Shown piece after piece: positions 36,201 through 48,968 of a DNA stretch of 64,000 nucleotides (the stretch's first letter is position 1; the number at the start of each line of letters is the position of its first letter). Made by a program: the position numbers and the translations under genes. The stretch comes from Lucifuga dentata (lineage: Eukaryota; Chordata; Actinopteri; Ophidiiformes; Bythitidae). Location of the stretch: positions 310,001 through 374,000 of the forward strand of contig VXCM01000285.1 in assembly GCA_014773175.1 (NCBI GenBank), read 5' to 3'. The notes under the pieces were generated by a model. The model was not told the origin of the DNA, ran no database searches, and saw only the letters and a list, made by a program, of their open reading frames with translations.

Positions 36201-39200
36201 TGCCGTGTGTTGAGCTCTGCTTGTTGTTCCAGGGTGGAGAGAAGCTGCAAGATGCCTACTACATTTTCCAGGAGATGTCAGACAAGTACTCATCTACGCT
36301 GCTGCTTCTCAATGGTCAGGCGGCCTGTTACATGGCCCAGAATAAGTGGGAGGAGGCCGAGGGAGTGCTACAGGAAGCACTTGACAAGGTTAGATTTACA
36401 TTTGTTTTCTCTTTGCTTTTACTTCTCCATTGCTTGTTTCTGAGACAGGCCTGAATACATTTCTGCTAAACTAGGAAACTGCACCAAACGTGTTTTGTAA
36501 TGTAGATGTAGTGTTAACCTTATTATAAGACACATTAGAACTGATTGTTTTGGACTTAAAGTTTTAAGTAAACAAAGATTAACTTAGGAATGAGCCTGTT
36601 ATTTCATGGTAAGCCATAAATTACAACATCGTAAGCTTCAGAGATGAGGCAGAACGTTGCTTCTGTTCCTTCCCTCAATAAAAGTTGTGCTATTAAACAA
36701 ATTTTTAGCTTCCTGTGTTATAACAGTAGATGGCGCCATATTATTTTGCAGTCCATGTGCGTAAGGTTTGACTAGTCTACACTGCAGTATGCAACTGAAT
36801 ATACATTTTTACTGTTACTAACACACTCATGGTTTTGTTTTGTTTTTTTTTTATTATTCTGGCAGATTAGACTTTTGAGGTGTAGTTTGCTGAAGCTATG
36901 CTGGGAGTTTGCTGAGGTCACCAAACTCCACATTCTTCATAGAATGATAAAGGTGGAAATTATCATGTGGTCAATTATTACAGGGTGATGGTTATCCATT
37001 GATGTAATGTCAGTTTATGGTGGTGAAATCTGAAGTTGCAGTCACCATGCCAGTCCTCATGTTTCAGATAGTTTACCATTGTAAACAAGGCAGACTTAAA
37101 ACAAATTCAATTCTGTAATAGCTGTCATAATTCCATGCATGGCAGATGTTAGCATTAGGTTGGAAAACTCTATGCATGCACCACCTTGTTGTCTGATGCA
37201 CTTAATGATAAAGGGATTTATGGCCACATCTTTCAGTTTTACATCTCACTCAGAAAGATGAAACATGCTAAGGAGAAGATACTGATCACTATGCTGTCTT
37301 TACACTGCCCTACATCCTCTTCCACTTTTCCATTATGGTCCAGTTTGCTCTGTCTAAATAATGCTTCTTACATTCTGCCCATCTTTCTGTCTTCCTCTCT
37401 TCCTCCTATCAGGACAGCAGCCATCCTGAGACTTTGATCAACCTCGTAGTGCTGACGCAGCACCTGGGCAAAGCTCCAGAGGTGAGACTTTGGACCTAAA
37501 GCTGTTAGCGAGGTCACTGCTTAGCTTCTGTAGTTTCCTATAGACAATATCAGTCTCTGTCCAAAAGGATTTTAAAATCTTTGTCTGATAAGTGCAAGAT
37601 GTACCTCTCAGCAATTTTATGTTTTCCTTTAAGCCAGGGAAATGCATTTGTCTTGGTTGTGTTTGTCTTCTGTCATCAAAAGTATTCGAAGTGCACATAG
37701 ATGTTTATCCATTAGCTGATGCACTTTTCCTCCGAGTATATCGTCTGCTTTAGTGCTTTGTGATAGCAACAGCTACAATCTGGAACTCATTCATAACATA
37801 AAGGTTCATAAGATAAAGACTCAGTTATCTTCCTTACATTTGATGGACTTGACAGTAACGCAATAAAATGTTGACCACTGACACAAGGTGATTATTTGAG
37901 TTTCCAACTATGATAACCACTGATAAGCACATCCCACCCAAGGTTAGCTTGAGTTATGTGGATTATTTTTCACCAATCCTCTGTAGTTGGACCTTTGAAT
38001 GACCGTTTCAGCTATTGTTAAGTTAAAGCAGTGCTGAACTTTGGCAGGCCTTGAGCTGCATTGCTTTCTGACTATGATACAAGTCCAGATGTTGTAAATT
38101 GTCCTTATCAGTTGTTCCTTTGCTCTGCGAGTAAACGCTGGTGTATCAAGTCTCAAAAATCACTGATATGTAAAGTGTGTGATTTTCAGACTTGATTTAC
38201 ATGCAGTGAGAATGAGACAATGAACACCTTTTTCAGTTTAGCGCTCATGGAACACAGGAAAAAGCCAATGAAGATAACAGACATCATTTAGACTTGCATC
38301 ATGGCCTGGAAGCAATACAACTTATGGTCTGCCAAAGTTCAACTTTGCTTTAGAACTGTGTCTGGGAGTGTTTTTCAATTTGTTCATCATTTAGTCTTGT
38401 CACTTGTCTAATACTTATGTGGTGTGTGTACCTCCATCCTCAGGTAACCAATCGGTACCTCTCTCAGCTGAAAGATGCACACAGAGCCCACCCGTTCCTC
38501 AGAGACTATTTAGCCAAGGTAATGTGCTCCTGTCCAAATGCATCCAAATTCACTGTTCCTTCTTCACTTGAGGTGGAGTTAGATTTTTATAAATGCTGTT
38601 TAGGGGTAGCATTGATTTAGAGTAAATTGCTTTTTGAAGAAATTTAGAAAAATACATTATTAGATGCTGAAGAAACAACAAGCCAAATAATCCTGATGTA
38701 AAGGACCATTAGGCTCAAACATGCATGGCGATCGTGCATGTTTGAGCCTAATATATTCAATTTTTTTCAAAATACACGCAACATTACTGACAATCATTTC
38801 CCAAAGCATACTACTGGAATGGTGAATTAAAGTTTTTTTTTCCTACCTTCCAGAGACCACCATTGGTTTCAGTTCATTCTGGTACACTTAAAATAACTTG
38901 TAGAGACTTAAAATGGTCACAAACAACACATGTATTAAGGTTTTTTCGAAGTTAGGTAATTTTATTGATTTAAGAGCAATAAAACGCACGGAGTAAATTT
39001 ATGTCTCCACCGGAAAATATAGTCCCAAAAGAAGACCTGCATTTATCAAAAAATTTTAATGACCGTGACTTCATAAGGCTGCGTAACTATTAGCAAGAGA
39101 AACATCGATTTTTAAAGTGGGTGTATCGCTTGAATATTTGATTTTGAAAGATTAAGATATTTTGCAAAATATCAGGAAAGCTGAAATATGGTTTTATCCT

Positions 39201-39708
39201 TTGGGAAATGATTATCAGTAACATAATGTATGAAAATTTAATGTATTAGGCTCAAACATGCACGATCGCTGGTATGGTCTTTTAAGAAAGCCAAAACATA
39301 TACAGGAGAAAACAGAGGCTGCATTTGACTTCTGGCTAAGGCTATTTGAGTTCAGGAAATGCGCTCACTGCTGTTTGCCAGAGCTTCATAACCTTTACTC
39401 TGTTACAATTTAATTACTTGACTTGGTTGTTTTGATGGTTGGAAAACAGGTGTCCTTGGAGCAAAGCCAACGAGAGCATTAAACTTTAGGCCTTTGTCAC
39501 ACAGTGTGTAGTAACACAGAAGAGCTCAGATGTACATAAACATGACAAAACTGGGTTACACCATATAAAGAAACTATGCAATGCACAGCCGTTTCCCTGG
39601 TCAGATGTTTTCATCGGTTTTTAATTGTTTCTTTTTCTCTTTGTCTTTCTGTAGGAGAATGAGTTTGACAGACTTGCAATGCAGTATGCCCCCACTGCCA
39701 CAGCATAA
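33190..39708 (+). CDS. cope: Coatomer subunit epsilon (COPI)
   Basis: Ten exons: 33190-33291, 33466-33528, 33692-33792, 34905-35057, 35490-35543, 35828-35909, 36233-36388, 37413-37481, 38444-38518 and 39655-39708, all with GT-AG introns, for 302 residues (human 308). It starts [20 protein letters not shown] and ends [14 protein letters not shown]. Conserved blocks recalled from human COPE are [85 protein letters not shown] and [14 protein letters not shown]. The protein is a TPR-like alpha-solenoid that stabilises the alpha/beta' subcomplex of the COPI coat in Golgi-to-ER retrieval. The frame is intact throughout. It is followed in the same orientation by cers1. Confidence 0.97.
33466..33528 (+). 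CDS. cope: cope exon 2 (residues 35-55)
   Basis: Acceptor TCTTTGCAG; encodes [21 protein letters not shown]; donor CAG|GTAATC; phase 0 at both ends. Confidence 0.95.
33692..33792 (+). CDS. cope: cope exon 3 (residues 56-88)
   Basis: Acceptor TTATTGCAG; encodes [15 protein letters not shown] through YLSNDSK; the Arg89 codon is split by the donor AAAAG|GTCTGA. Confidence 0.95.
33895..34470. repeat. Interspersed repeat in cope intron 3
   Basis: A block rich in ATTAATTTTCTGTTGATCA, CTAATTGTTTAAGC and similar strings resembles a widespread teleost interspersed repeat containing 'tagtcgattaatcg'-type ends. Boundaries and class are uncertain. Confidence 0.45.
34905..35057 (+). CDS. cope: cope exon 4 (residues 89-139)
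   Basis: Acceptor CTGTGTAG; encodes [16 protein letters not shown] through LHQGESLE; Cys140 is split by the donor GAGTG|GTAAGA. Confidence 0.95.
35490..35543 (+). CDS. cope: cope exon 5 (residues 140-157)
   Basis: Acceptor ATGTTTCAG; encodes [17 protein letters not shown]; the Arg158 codon is split by the donor GCAAG|GTATGA. Confidence 0.94.
35828..35909 (+). CDS. cope: cope exon 6 (residues 158-185)
   Basis: Acceptor TACTCACAG; encodes [20 protein letters not shown] through NIAV; donor GTG|GTGAGG. Confidence 0.94.
36233..36388 (+). CDS. cope: cope exon 7 (residues 186-237)
   Basis: Acceptor GTTCCAG; encodes [15 protein letters not shown] through GVLQEALDK, the best conserved TPR-like segment; donor AAG|GTTAGA. 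Confidence 0.95.
37413..37481 (+). CDS. cope: cope exon 8 (residues 238-260)
   Basis: Acceptor CCTCCTATCAG; encodes [20 protein letters not shown] through APE; donor GAG|GTGAGA. Confidence 0.95.
38444..38518 (+). CDS. cope: cope exon 9 (residues 261-285)
   Basis: Acceptor CATCCTCAG; encodes [18 protein letters not shown] through YLAK; donor AAG|GTAATG. Confidence 0.95.
38702..39281. mobile_element. TTAA-flanked MITE in cope intron 9
   Basis: Right flank TTAA at 39282-39285; the left flank is decayed to GTAA. It shares the family core GAATATAGTCCCAAAAGAAG, ATTTGATTTTGAAAGATTAA and GGGAAATGATTATCAGTAAC. The left terminus carries an extra inverted copy of part of its own terminal repeat, giving a 17-bp hairpin at 38709-38751. 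Confidence 0.82.
39655..39708 (+). CDS. cope: cope exon 10 (residues 286-302 and stop)
   Basis: Acceptor CTTTCTGTAG; encodes [17 protein letters not shown] and a TAA at 39706-39708. Confidence 0.95.
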   Translation, partial: ENEFDRLAMQYAPTATA

Positions 39709-39960
39709 AACATCCACTTTTGTTGAGATTCCACTATGGACTTCATTTTAACACCATGAAGATAACTTGATATCATACATAACACCTGTATTTGTTTTGA
39801 TATTTAGACTTGTAAGAAAAACTGAATTATTTAAACCCTGTCCCCTTAATTTTTCATTTTTTCATAAATTTGCATTTCTCCTATTCAAATCCAACCCATA
39901 ACTATCTCTTGTAAGCATTTCTTTAAGTTGATAATAAATGTTTAATACCCTGTGCCTGCC
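39709..39960 (+). terminator. cope 3' UTR with poly(A) signal
   Basis: The first canonical AATAAA after the stop is at 39933-39938. It is followed by a CTGTGCCTGCCTTGCTGTG stretch that can serve as the GU-rich downstream element. Predicted 3' UTR length is about 250 bases. Confidence 0.7.
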
Positions 39961-40919
39961 TTGCTGTGCAGTTTTGTGTCAGAAAACTAAAAGTATAAGG
40001 ACTTTAACTCTACATATGATACCATGAATGTGAGCCAAACGAATTCCAGTAAAGACCAATTTAATGGGAGATCTACCAGTTTAACACTCAAAATTCAGTT
40101 TATTGGTCTTAGCTAGCAATATTCAGCATATGAAAACAACTGCATGAAAGATTTTGTGTTGCAGATGGAGATGACATTGCAGCGGGGTTCTTTGTGTCGG
40201 TGCTAAAAACTGCAAGTTAGAAAACTAAAGCCACTCCTACACTTTGAATTCATTGAAAGGTCAGGTTGAGGACTAGATTCTTTTTCAAACTTGTGATCTG
40301 CCACCAACACAAAGCACCACCAGCACTTTTGCACGTCTCTATATTAATCTATTCTGCTCCTCAGGACTAATAAACTGAATTTGATGTGCAAATCGGCGGA
40401 ATGCCTCTTAATGCGTTTATATTTTGGTGGTTTTAGCGCCGGACTTTATGTTGTGCGCTGCAGCCTACCATAATTTTGTTCTGCAGGTCCTGGTGAGCTA
40501 GCTTTGTTCCAGTGCCCATGGAGCGGAGCGTATCCTGCCTTGGGACTACTTTTTTACCGGCACAGCTCAATTGAAGAAACGCTCATCCAAACAACTTCAC
40601 ACAAGACACTGCACGTCCTTCGGTCCTGAGCAAAAAACCTGCCGAATATCATCTTCATATAGTGCCGGGTTCTAGAGACAATGAGTCACAGACAGACACA
40701 GCTTTCTGCCTTTAGGAAACGGGGATGTCTTGCGTTAGACTGAGGAGCAGTGTCTCTTTAAATCATCCTCTTCACTCAGAGCTTCTAATAAAAGATAGCG
40801 GTCCTCGCTTACGTCACGTCCCCTGCTTTTTTCTTTTTTTTTTTTTTTTTTTNTTTTTTTTTTTTTTTTTTTTAAACTCCATTTCTCACAAAGTTACGCT
40901 GCTGCTGCTTTTTAACGTA
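39961..40919. other. Short intergenic space between cope and cers1
   Basis: No gene or element is recognised. It ends in a poly-T tract with an N at 40853. Confidence 0.6.
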
Positions 40920-42060
40920 CCAGTTGATTCCTACTGAAAGCGGAGCGCATTTTCTCCGCCTAACACTTGTCAAAACGCAGCGTCGGACACGTTGGGCAGC
41001 ACAGAGCAGAGGCAGACTACAGCCTTTTCACAGGACAACGTTCTCTTCTTCATCCTTTTCTGCTCGGCGGAGTAGCGATTTTCTGACCTATTAGAGGTTT
41101 TTCGTGACGCTGGTTTGGGTTCGAACGCATGAGAAAGCTCACACGTTATATAAGGCGAATAACGGACGAGAGATGCACACAGCGGCACAATAGCATGTGC
41201 TGTACAGGCTCGGTGCTGGAAAAAGCTCAGTTAACATTAGACCCCATATACTGAATTAATTTCGCTTATGTCTGTCTTTTATCACGTTTTCGGTACACAA
41301 ATTGAACTAGCTAGCTAGCTGGAAGCTGCGGCCAGTGCTGGTCCCCTCAGTATTGTGTGCGTTTAATTGAAGTTAGCAAGGCGGCTAACCGAGACGCGCT
41401 GCCGCTGATGAGGCTCTGCGTAGCGGAATGAAGATTAGAAAGCCCCACCAGGCTCACCGATAGCTCCGACTCATTGTTTAATAATTTGGCTGTAAAACAT
41501 CAAATCCTGCCGTGTAGCTGGTGTTTCTGCCCAGACCTGCTGGACCCTGCGATCATTCATAAAACTGTCTTGAACGACAAGAATGGGCCCGTGTCTTCTA
41601 CTGGAAAACAAAGAATTAGGCTGCTGGAGAGGGTAAGCTGCTTAGATAAGCTTTTAAAATTATTTTTAAGTGAGCTAGTTTAACGGATTGGTGACACCGT
41701 TTGGACTCTGCGCTCCCCGAGCTCCCAGTGACCCTGAATTGGAATCATTTCCCCCCAAGTTTCCGCGATTTTTCTCCCTGCGCAGCACAACAATGGACAG
41801 TCATACTGGGGGTGACAGCGGTATGGAAGTGGAGCCCATGCCGGGCTACGTGGACCTCATCAGCAAAGCCTCCACCGTCATGCTGGGCGCATGGAGAGAC
41901 TGTAGCGCATGTGGTCTGGACTTCTCCAGACGGACTCTCCTGGATAACGCGCACATTACCTGGATCGAAATCTTCCTGTTCTTCTTTTGCGCCTTTTTGT
42001 GGACACAGATCAGGCGGGGACTGACAGAAAGTCTGTTCAAGGTAGGACTCGCAAAACACA
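40920..42060 (+). promoter_or_regulatory. CpG-rich 5' region of cers1 with TATA-like element
   Basis: CpG frequency rises visibly here compared with the flanks. A TATATAAGG box at 41147-41155 lies 640 bases before the cers1 ATG. The leader would contain several upstream ATGs unless part of it is spliced. A CRE-like ACGTCACGTC at about 40811-40820 lies just before a poly-T tract with an N at 40853. Confidence 0.45.
41793..42041 (+). CDS. cers1: cers1 exon 1 (residues 1-83)
   Basis: First in-frame ATG in an ACAATGG context. Encodes the luminal N-terminus and first membrane helix and ends RRGLTESLFK. Donor AAG|GTAGGA, phase 0. Confidence 0.93.
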
Positions 42061-42312
42061 CCGATTCCGACGCTCCCTTAAGGTTAGGTTATTTACCACT
42101 AATTAATGAGTTTGGCAGCTTATTCTTTTAATTAGAGCCCTGCAGAAAGTCTGGCTCCTGTGCCTGTCATTTCTAGGAACCATCTCTTCTCCCAAAGGAA
42201 GGATATCATTAACATCTGTGCGTAAAAGACACTCAGCAGCTGTATTCTGCTGCACCAGCATGAACATGACAGGAGCAAGACATTTAGTGTGAAAAGCCAG
42301 AATGGACTTGAG

Positions 42313-42350
<38 letters not shown>

Positions 42351-42561
42351 NGTGAGTGAGTGAGTGAGTGAGTGAGTGAGTGAGTGAGTGAGTGAGTGAG
42401 TGAGTGAGTGAGTGAATAGTTAAGAGTGAGAAGAGAGGATGTGTGTTGCTTAGGTGACTGTTCACGTCATGAGGAACAGACTGGTCACAGCTTAACTATT
42501 ATGTCAGAAAAAATTAACCTGACTCCAGTCTACCCAAAACACAGCTGGGAGACAAACCTGC

Positions 42562-42593
<32 letters not shown>

Positions 42594-45500
42594 CATGTGT
42601 TCTTACTTATTCTTAGATTATTCATGATGATTGCATGATGACAAGGCAGTGTTTGCATGTAACAAAATCAATGATATGTCTCTTTTGGAGGAGTTTGCGG
42701 TAAGGTTCAAGACAGATAGTATGGACGTGTGTACATGCTTGCAACGATGACAAGGGAGTTGGGAGGGGATAGTCAACTCAATGGGCATAATGAATAGATA
42801 GCAAAATAATTTAAGTGTGTAATTTTTGATGGAATTTCTACGATACAGATTGTATAATTAAACCACATACACATGTAAGGCACATGACCGCTGTCAATGA
42901 TAATTTTTGCATACAGATGAGCATTGTTGCCTCATGCCATATTTAGTGCAAAAGCACCCTTGTGATATGCCAAGCATACATACATGATTTTGACCGCCGA
43001 GATGCACGTTCATCTTTTAATCTGTTTTAAAATCTGATTACTTAAGTCAATTTTTGTACATTAATTAGTGATTTTTGTTACTTTGAAATTGATATTCAAA
43101 TAAAAAAATAGTAAAAAAAAAAAAAAAAAAAAATAGTACCGTATGCTAGTGTGTCTCAGGTGTCTGGGCATAGAATTGAGGCAATAAAGTTGGTGTCAGA
43201 TATGACTCCCACCCCATGCTCTCTTCTGTCTCTTCTGCTGCCACATGTTATCATCAGTGTGCCAAAAAGCCTAAAAGCAGCATTTTTTCCTCATCACACT
43301 ACATCACTGTACCATAAACACAAATTGGCCCTGAGCTTGATTCTTCTATTTTCCTTTCATCAATCAAAGTCACCAGCACCTCCATCCTGCTGCTGTTGCC
43401 AGGGAGTGGCCCTCTCTCCATAGCCTGCATGTGGCTTCCAGTTTTTTTTTTTTTTTTTTTTTTTGCTGTGCCATCATCGTGGGTGGGGGAGGAGTGTTCC
43501 GCATGGTAGATGCTATGATGATGATGATGCTCAGAGCAACATGTATGAGGCCAGATGTGGCCTGAGAATGCAAAGAATGGGGCCTGCTTTTCCTTGAAAC
43601 ATGTGACTCCCATGGAACAATATGGGGTGCACCCAATACGAAGTGTGGATGTTTTAAAGGGCCATACTGCTGTCTTTGCATGTTTGAGCCTAATATATTC
43701 AATTTTCATACATGTGAGGTTACTGATAATCATTTCCCAAAGCATAGTACTGGAAAGGTGAATTAAATAATTTTTTTTCTACCTTTCAGACTGCCATTGG
43801 TTTCAGTTCATTCTGGTACACGATTAAAATCAACATGTTGATACTTGAAACGTTCTTGGAATAGGTGATCCATCATCGCAAACAAGATATATATTCAGGT
43901 TTTTTTTTTTTTTTTTTTTNTTTTTTTTTTTTTTTTTTTAAGTTACGTAATTTTAGTGTTTAAGCGCAATAAAAAGCACAGAGTGAATGTGTGTCTCCAC
44001 TGGGGAATATAGTCCCAAAACAAGCTCTGCATTTATCAAAAATTTTAAATAACCATGACTTCATAAGGCTGCATAACTATTAGCAAGAGAAACATTGACT
44101 TTTAAGGTGGGTGTATCGCTTGAATATTTGATTTTGAAAGATTAAGAGATTTTGCAAAATATCGGGAAAGCTGAAATACGGTTTTATCCTTTGGGAAATG
44201 ATTGTCAGTAACCTTACATGTATGAAAATTGAATATATTAGGCTCAAACATGTAAAATGTATGGTCCTTTAAGGGCTGCAGAAGATGAGTAGAGATTTTT
44301 TTTCTATAGAATGTGGGAATCAGGAATGAGTGTGCTCTTGCTTATTTGGTGCATGTTGAATCCCACCTTTCCAGTGTTTACATTAAGGATTGAGAGGATG
44401 GGTTTAATGTTAGGTCAACCGTGCCGAGCTAATATAAAATGAGTAATACTTTTGCACAGAAGTTGAGGTGGGTTGTTAGATGAGTATAACCACACTGTTT
44501 GAGGCCTTGTTTGAGTGCAGCATAGTAGGCTTGTCCATAATAGGCTGATTTCTCATTTGTCAAGTTGAATTAGGTAAATAAAACACATGGAAGTACACTG
44601 ATTATGGCCTCTGGATGGCTTGCAGTGATATTGCTAAACTGCCATATGAGCACAATAAGTGGTAGCATACACAACCATGAGTACACACACCTAATGAAGC
44701 TTAGACTGCATGAAACCTTTCAGGTATTACATGTTAACTCATTAAATAATGATTAGAGCCAGAACATATTCACTGTGTGAACGTATTGTGGTGTCATCTT
44801 GTCAAATTACTGTGGCCGTGTGATCCATGTGAAGAACAATTGGTTCTGACAAATTGTGAAAATGTCATTTGATGACAGTTAATCAAAGAAATGCGCACTA
44901 CAGAGATAATATACATGTCATTTGATCTGTTGCTTAATTGTACAGTTGGAAAATTTGTTAGTCAGATCATGGTAAACCTTTGCTGAGTTTTTGTTTTTTT
45001 TTTTTTTTTTTNTTTTTTTTTTTTTTTTTGGCAATTTACTTGGATTCAGTACTTCACAATGGCTTATGCATATATTTTGCAGGCAGAAGTTGGAGGTGAA
45101 AAGATGGTGTAGTTTTTGGTAGTTTTATGAAATTTTACACAATTAAATCCACACATGCTCTAGCCTTTGTTACTCTTTACTTTACAGATTCTATATCGGA
45201 GCAGTCGAAGTGATGGTGCGTCCTTTGAGTGTGTTAGCAGACTAACCTGTGTGTAAGACTTGTTTTTTCAGGTAGAGGTCTTGAGATCAGTGCTCTCACA
45301 GTTAAAGGTGTTTCAGCTTGAGATTGCGCATTACATATTAATCCTTTTGCTTTGACAAGCTTAATTTAAAGCTGACCATATGCAAAACACCTTAAAGCAA
45401 GTGAACAGGCAGGGACTCCATGTCTCTGTCACACATACACTTCAGGACATACAAGCTGTGGACAGTTACTGTCATGCAGAATGAACTTGGCCATTTAAGT

Positions 45501-46792
45501 TGAGGTTTGAACATGAGATAAAGATTAAAGCTGGAGGGTGGATGTATCATCTCTTGTCTTGAATTGGAGTGTTGTATATGTTAACCTTAGTGTGTTTAGA
45601 TTAACAGATGCAGGGAAACCAGGTTCTGCATGGCGCCATCGTTACACGTGTCAGTGAAGCTGCATTGGCCTGTTGGAGGAGATAAGACATGCGTTGGGGG
45701 TGGGGATGGCCTCTTGTGTATGGTGCTGTGCAGATGAGTGAACGTTTTCTTTACGCTTCTCATTAGGTTTGATGCTTGAGTATACAAGCTCCAGCAGCTA
45801 TTCAGGTTGAATGAAGTAAAACTTGTTGCATTTCCTTGTATGGCAACACTGCTGATCAGCCATTCAGCTCCAGAGTTGCATAAAGATGCTGCGCTGCATT
45901 GTAGAATCCTGGCTACTGCTGACATTTAAAAATGTACATGAAGGTAAATGTTAGCAGTCATACAGTCAACTAAAAGAGAAATGTTGAAAATTTTCAGCAA
46001 TTATCCTTTTTAAGAAAGCATACCTAGCAATCTTCAAAATGTCAACAGCAGCTGCACCGCTCATTTCCCTTTTCCTCCTGACTTTGCACAGATGTGTTGT
46101 TCAGAGTGCGTGCATGTTTATTGCTCGCTTATGGGAAGTGGTGTGCATCTGATATACAGTAGTTCATGAGTTTTGCATAGCATCTGTATGCATGTGTGTG
46201 TGTCTGATGTTTCAGACGTACGTGTGTTTGTCAACTATGCATGCATGCATTTGTCAGTCAAAAATAAGCATGCATGTGCAGTTTTCACGCTTCCACTTCC
46301 TGCTTTATCAGTGCAGGGTCTTGGTGGATGGAGCTTTCGGGAGGNGGGGGGGGGGGTTGAAGAAAGTAGAGGAGTGAAGACAGGAGACTTTTAAAAAAGA
46401 AAGGAGGTGAGAGGACAGGAGGTGAAAAGAGGGAGAGGGTTTTTCAGAAGGGAGGAATAAGGAGAGAGGGTTGGGCTGCATGGTTGTGTAGCTGGAACCA
46501 AAGCTGCAGACTCAGAATGCAGCAGTTTTCATTAACACACACTGGCAAGCGCACACACAAACACACACACAAAACTGTACATATATTGGCAAAACACACA
46601 CTCACAAACGCACACACAACACTGTACACATGTTGGCAAAACACACACAAACGCACACATAATATTGTACATATGTTGGCAAAAGGACATGCGCACACAC
46701 AGACACACACTGTAGCTGTTCATCTGAACAAACAAGGCCAGCAGTGGTCAAACCCTCTCAGCATCAGCAGTTTATAACCCTTCTTTTAAATG

Positions 46793-46837
<45 letters not shown>

Positions 46838-48914
46838 TCATAAAACTGTCACTCCAGGTGGAGAGCGGTGTGTTTGCCAGCTCCAGCCTTGTCGCAGAGC
46901 TTATCTCCCTGCACAGAGCGGAGCAGCAGCTATTAGACTGCTGCTGTTCTAAATGTGAAAGCAAGCGGAGGTTTGACACGACCCCCCCAACCACACATCC
47001 CAGATCAGGTTCCAGTCAGCTCTTTCCCATTGTTGTACATTAGCACCACAGGGAGAAAGCCGATACTGGAATTGCGGTTAGAGAAAGTGATGTATCTATT
47101 ACAGCAAAAGTGCCCACTCAGGTGAAACTCGCTGGTAATTTTGACACTGATTGTAAACAATTGTTGTGAAAGAGTTTATTTTTAGTCGTGTGTTTTGATC
47201 TCGTCTTCTCTTCTTCTCTCCTCTCCTGACTCAGATGCACTCTTCGTCATCATCTGGCGTTTAGGCGAGCGGTTTTCAAGCTATCGCCTCACACATGATG
47301 TATTGCTCTATTTGTTTCAGCATGTCATATGTCATAAATACTAAGCCATTATACCCTCCTGGCTACTCAGGATCAGGCTGGCTGCATGGGGAGGCTGCTC
47401 CTTGTCTATGGAACTCTCTTCCCAGATTCATCCGGGAAGAGCAGCTCCACATATACTTTTAAGAGGGGCATTAAAGGACCATACCACCCATTTTGCATGT
47501 TTGAGCCTAATATACTCAATTTTCATACACCGTAACGTTACTGACAATCAATTCCCAAAGGATACTACTAGAACGGTGAATTAAAAATGTTTTTCCTACC
47601 TTCCAGACTGCCATTGGTTTCAGTTCATTCTGCTACGCTATTAAAATCAACTTGTTGATGCTTGAAATATTCTTGGGATAGGTAATCCATCATCACCAAC
47701 AAGACAGGTGTTCAGATTTTTTATTTTTTATTTTTATTTTTTTTGAAGTTAGGTAATTTTAGCATTTAAGCACAATAAAAAGCGCGGAGTGATCTGAAAA
47801 TGCTTCCTGTTGTCAGTTANGTAATTTTAGCATTTAAGCACAATAAAAAGCGCGGAGTGATCTGAAAATGCTTCCTGTTGTCAGTTACTCACTACAGCAC
47901 TTGAATGCACTGCTAGGAAGCATTTTCAGACTTTTTATCGTGCTTGGATTTTGCAGAACATCAGGAAATCTGAAATACGGTTTTATCCTTTGGGAAATGA
48001 TTGTCAGTAGCCTTACTTGTATGAAAATTGAATATATTAGGCTCAAAGATGCAAAATGGGTGGTATGGTCCTTTAAGACACCTGTATAACTTTGTGTTTT
48101 TAGTGTATGCTTTTATATTATTTATTGTTTTTAAAAAAAAAATATATTACCTGATCTCACTCTAAGATATGCGCTTTACAAATGAAATTTTATTATTATT
48201 ATTATTATTATAATTATTGTGGTTCCACATGAGAGTCGGTCCACTTGTCTTCCACATGGGGTTCGTGCTGTAAATCATCACAATCTGTGATGCTAGATGG
48301 AAGTCAGTCAGAATCTAATTATGTTCCTCACGCTTGCTTTCATGTTTACTTATATTACATGGTCTCAGAGCAGGATTTAGGTCGAAATCTCTTCGTAGTT
48401 CTTTTGTGTTTTGTCTCCATCCGACAGCCAAAAGCAGAAAACAGGGAAGCAGTTATGCACTTTTATCTTTAAAAGAAGAACGTGAATCATTGCCACAGCA
48501 GCTACATGTGCCTGCACCACAGCACAGCTCATACATCAGCTCTGTTTGCTGACTTTGACACTCAGAGTCTCTTGATGAGCCGTCTGGAATGTGTTGCAGC
48601 CTTGACCGCTACTGCTGTCTCTCTCTCTCACTCTCTCTAACTCAACCCCCCTTCCTTCCTTCCTCCCTTATTTCCTTCCAGATAGACCCAATGGATGTGC
48701 TTTTGACAGACAATAATCCATTCTAGTCTTCAGACTTGGCAGCTGCCTGTCTTCTAACAAGGCTGTTCTGTGTGACAGAGTGTGGCGGTCAGAGAAGATG
48801 AAAGTTCATTTTGTGTGACTGTCCAACAGGCTGTTAATAATGAACACTTCTCTTTCCTTCACTTTTGGGGAGGATCTAAGGGCACTTTTGGGTTGCGAAT
48901 TAGATCATTCTCTC

Positions 48915-48968
<54 letters not shown>

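Noticed and set aside
41115..41130. GGTTCGAAC resembling a tRNA B box
   Set aside because: No A box or cloverleaf at the expected distance.
41688..41792. N-terminal extension of cers1 from an upstream TTG
   Set aside because: No ATG in frame upstream, and the ATG at 41793 matches the human spacing to EPMP.
41701..42059. Alternative-frame and antisense open frames over cers1 exon 1
   Set aside because: Shadows of the coding exon in GC-richer sequence.
42103..42465. Histidine/threonine-repeat open frame
   Set aside because: Translation of the GT/GTGA microsatellite.
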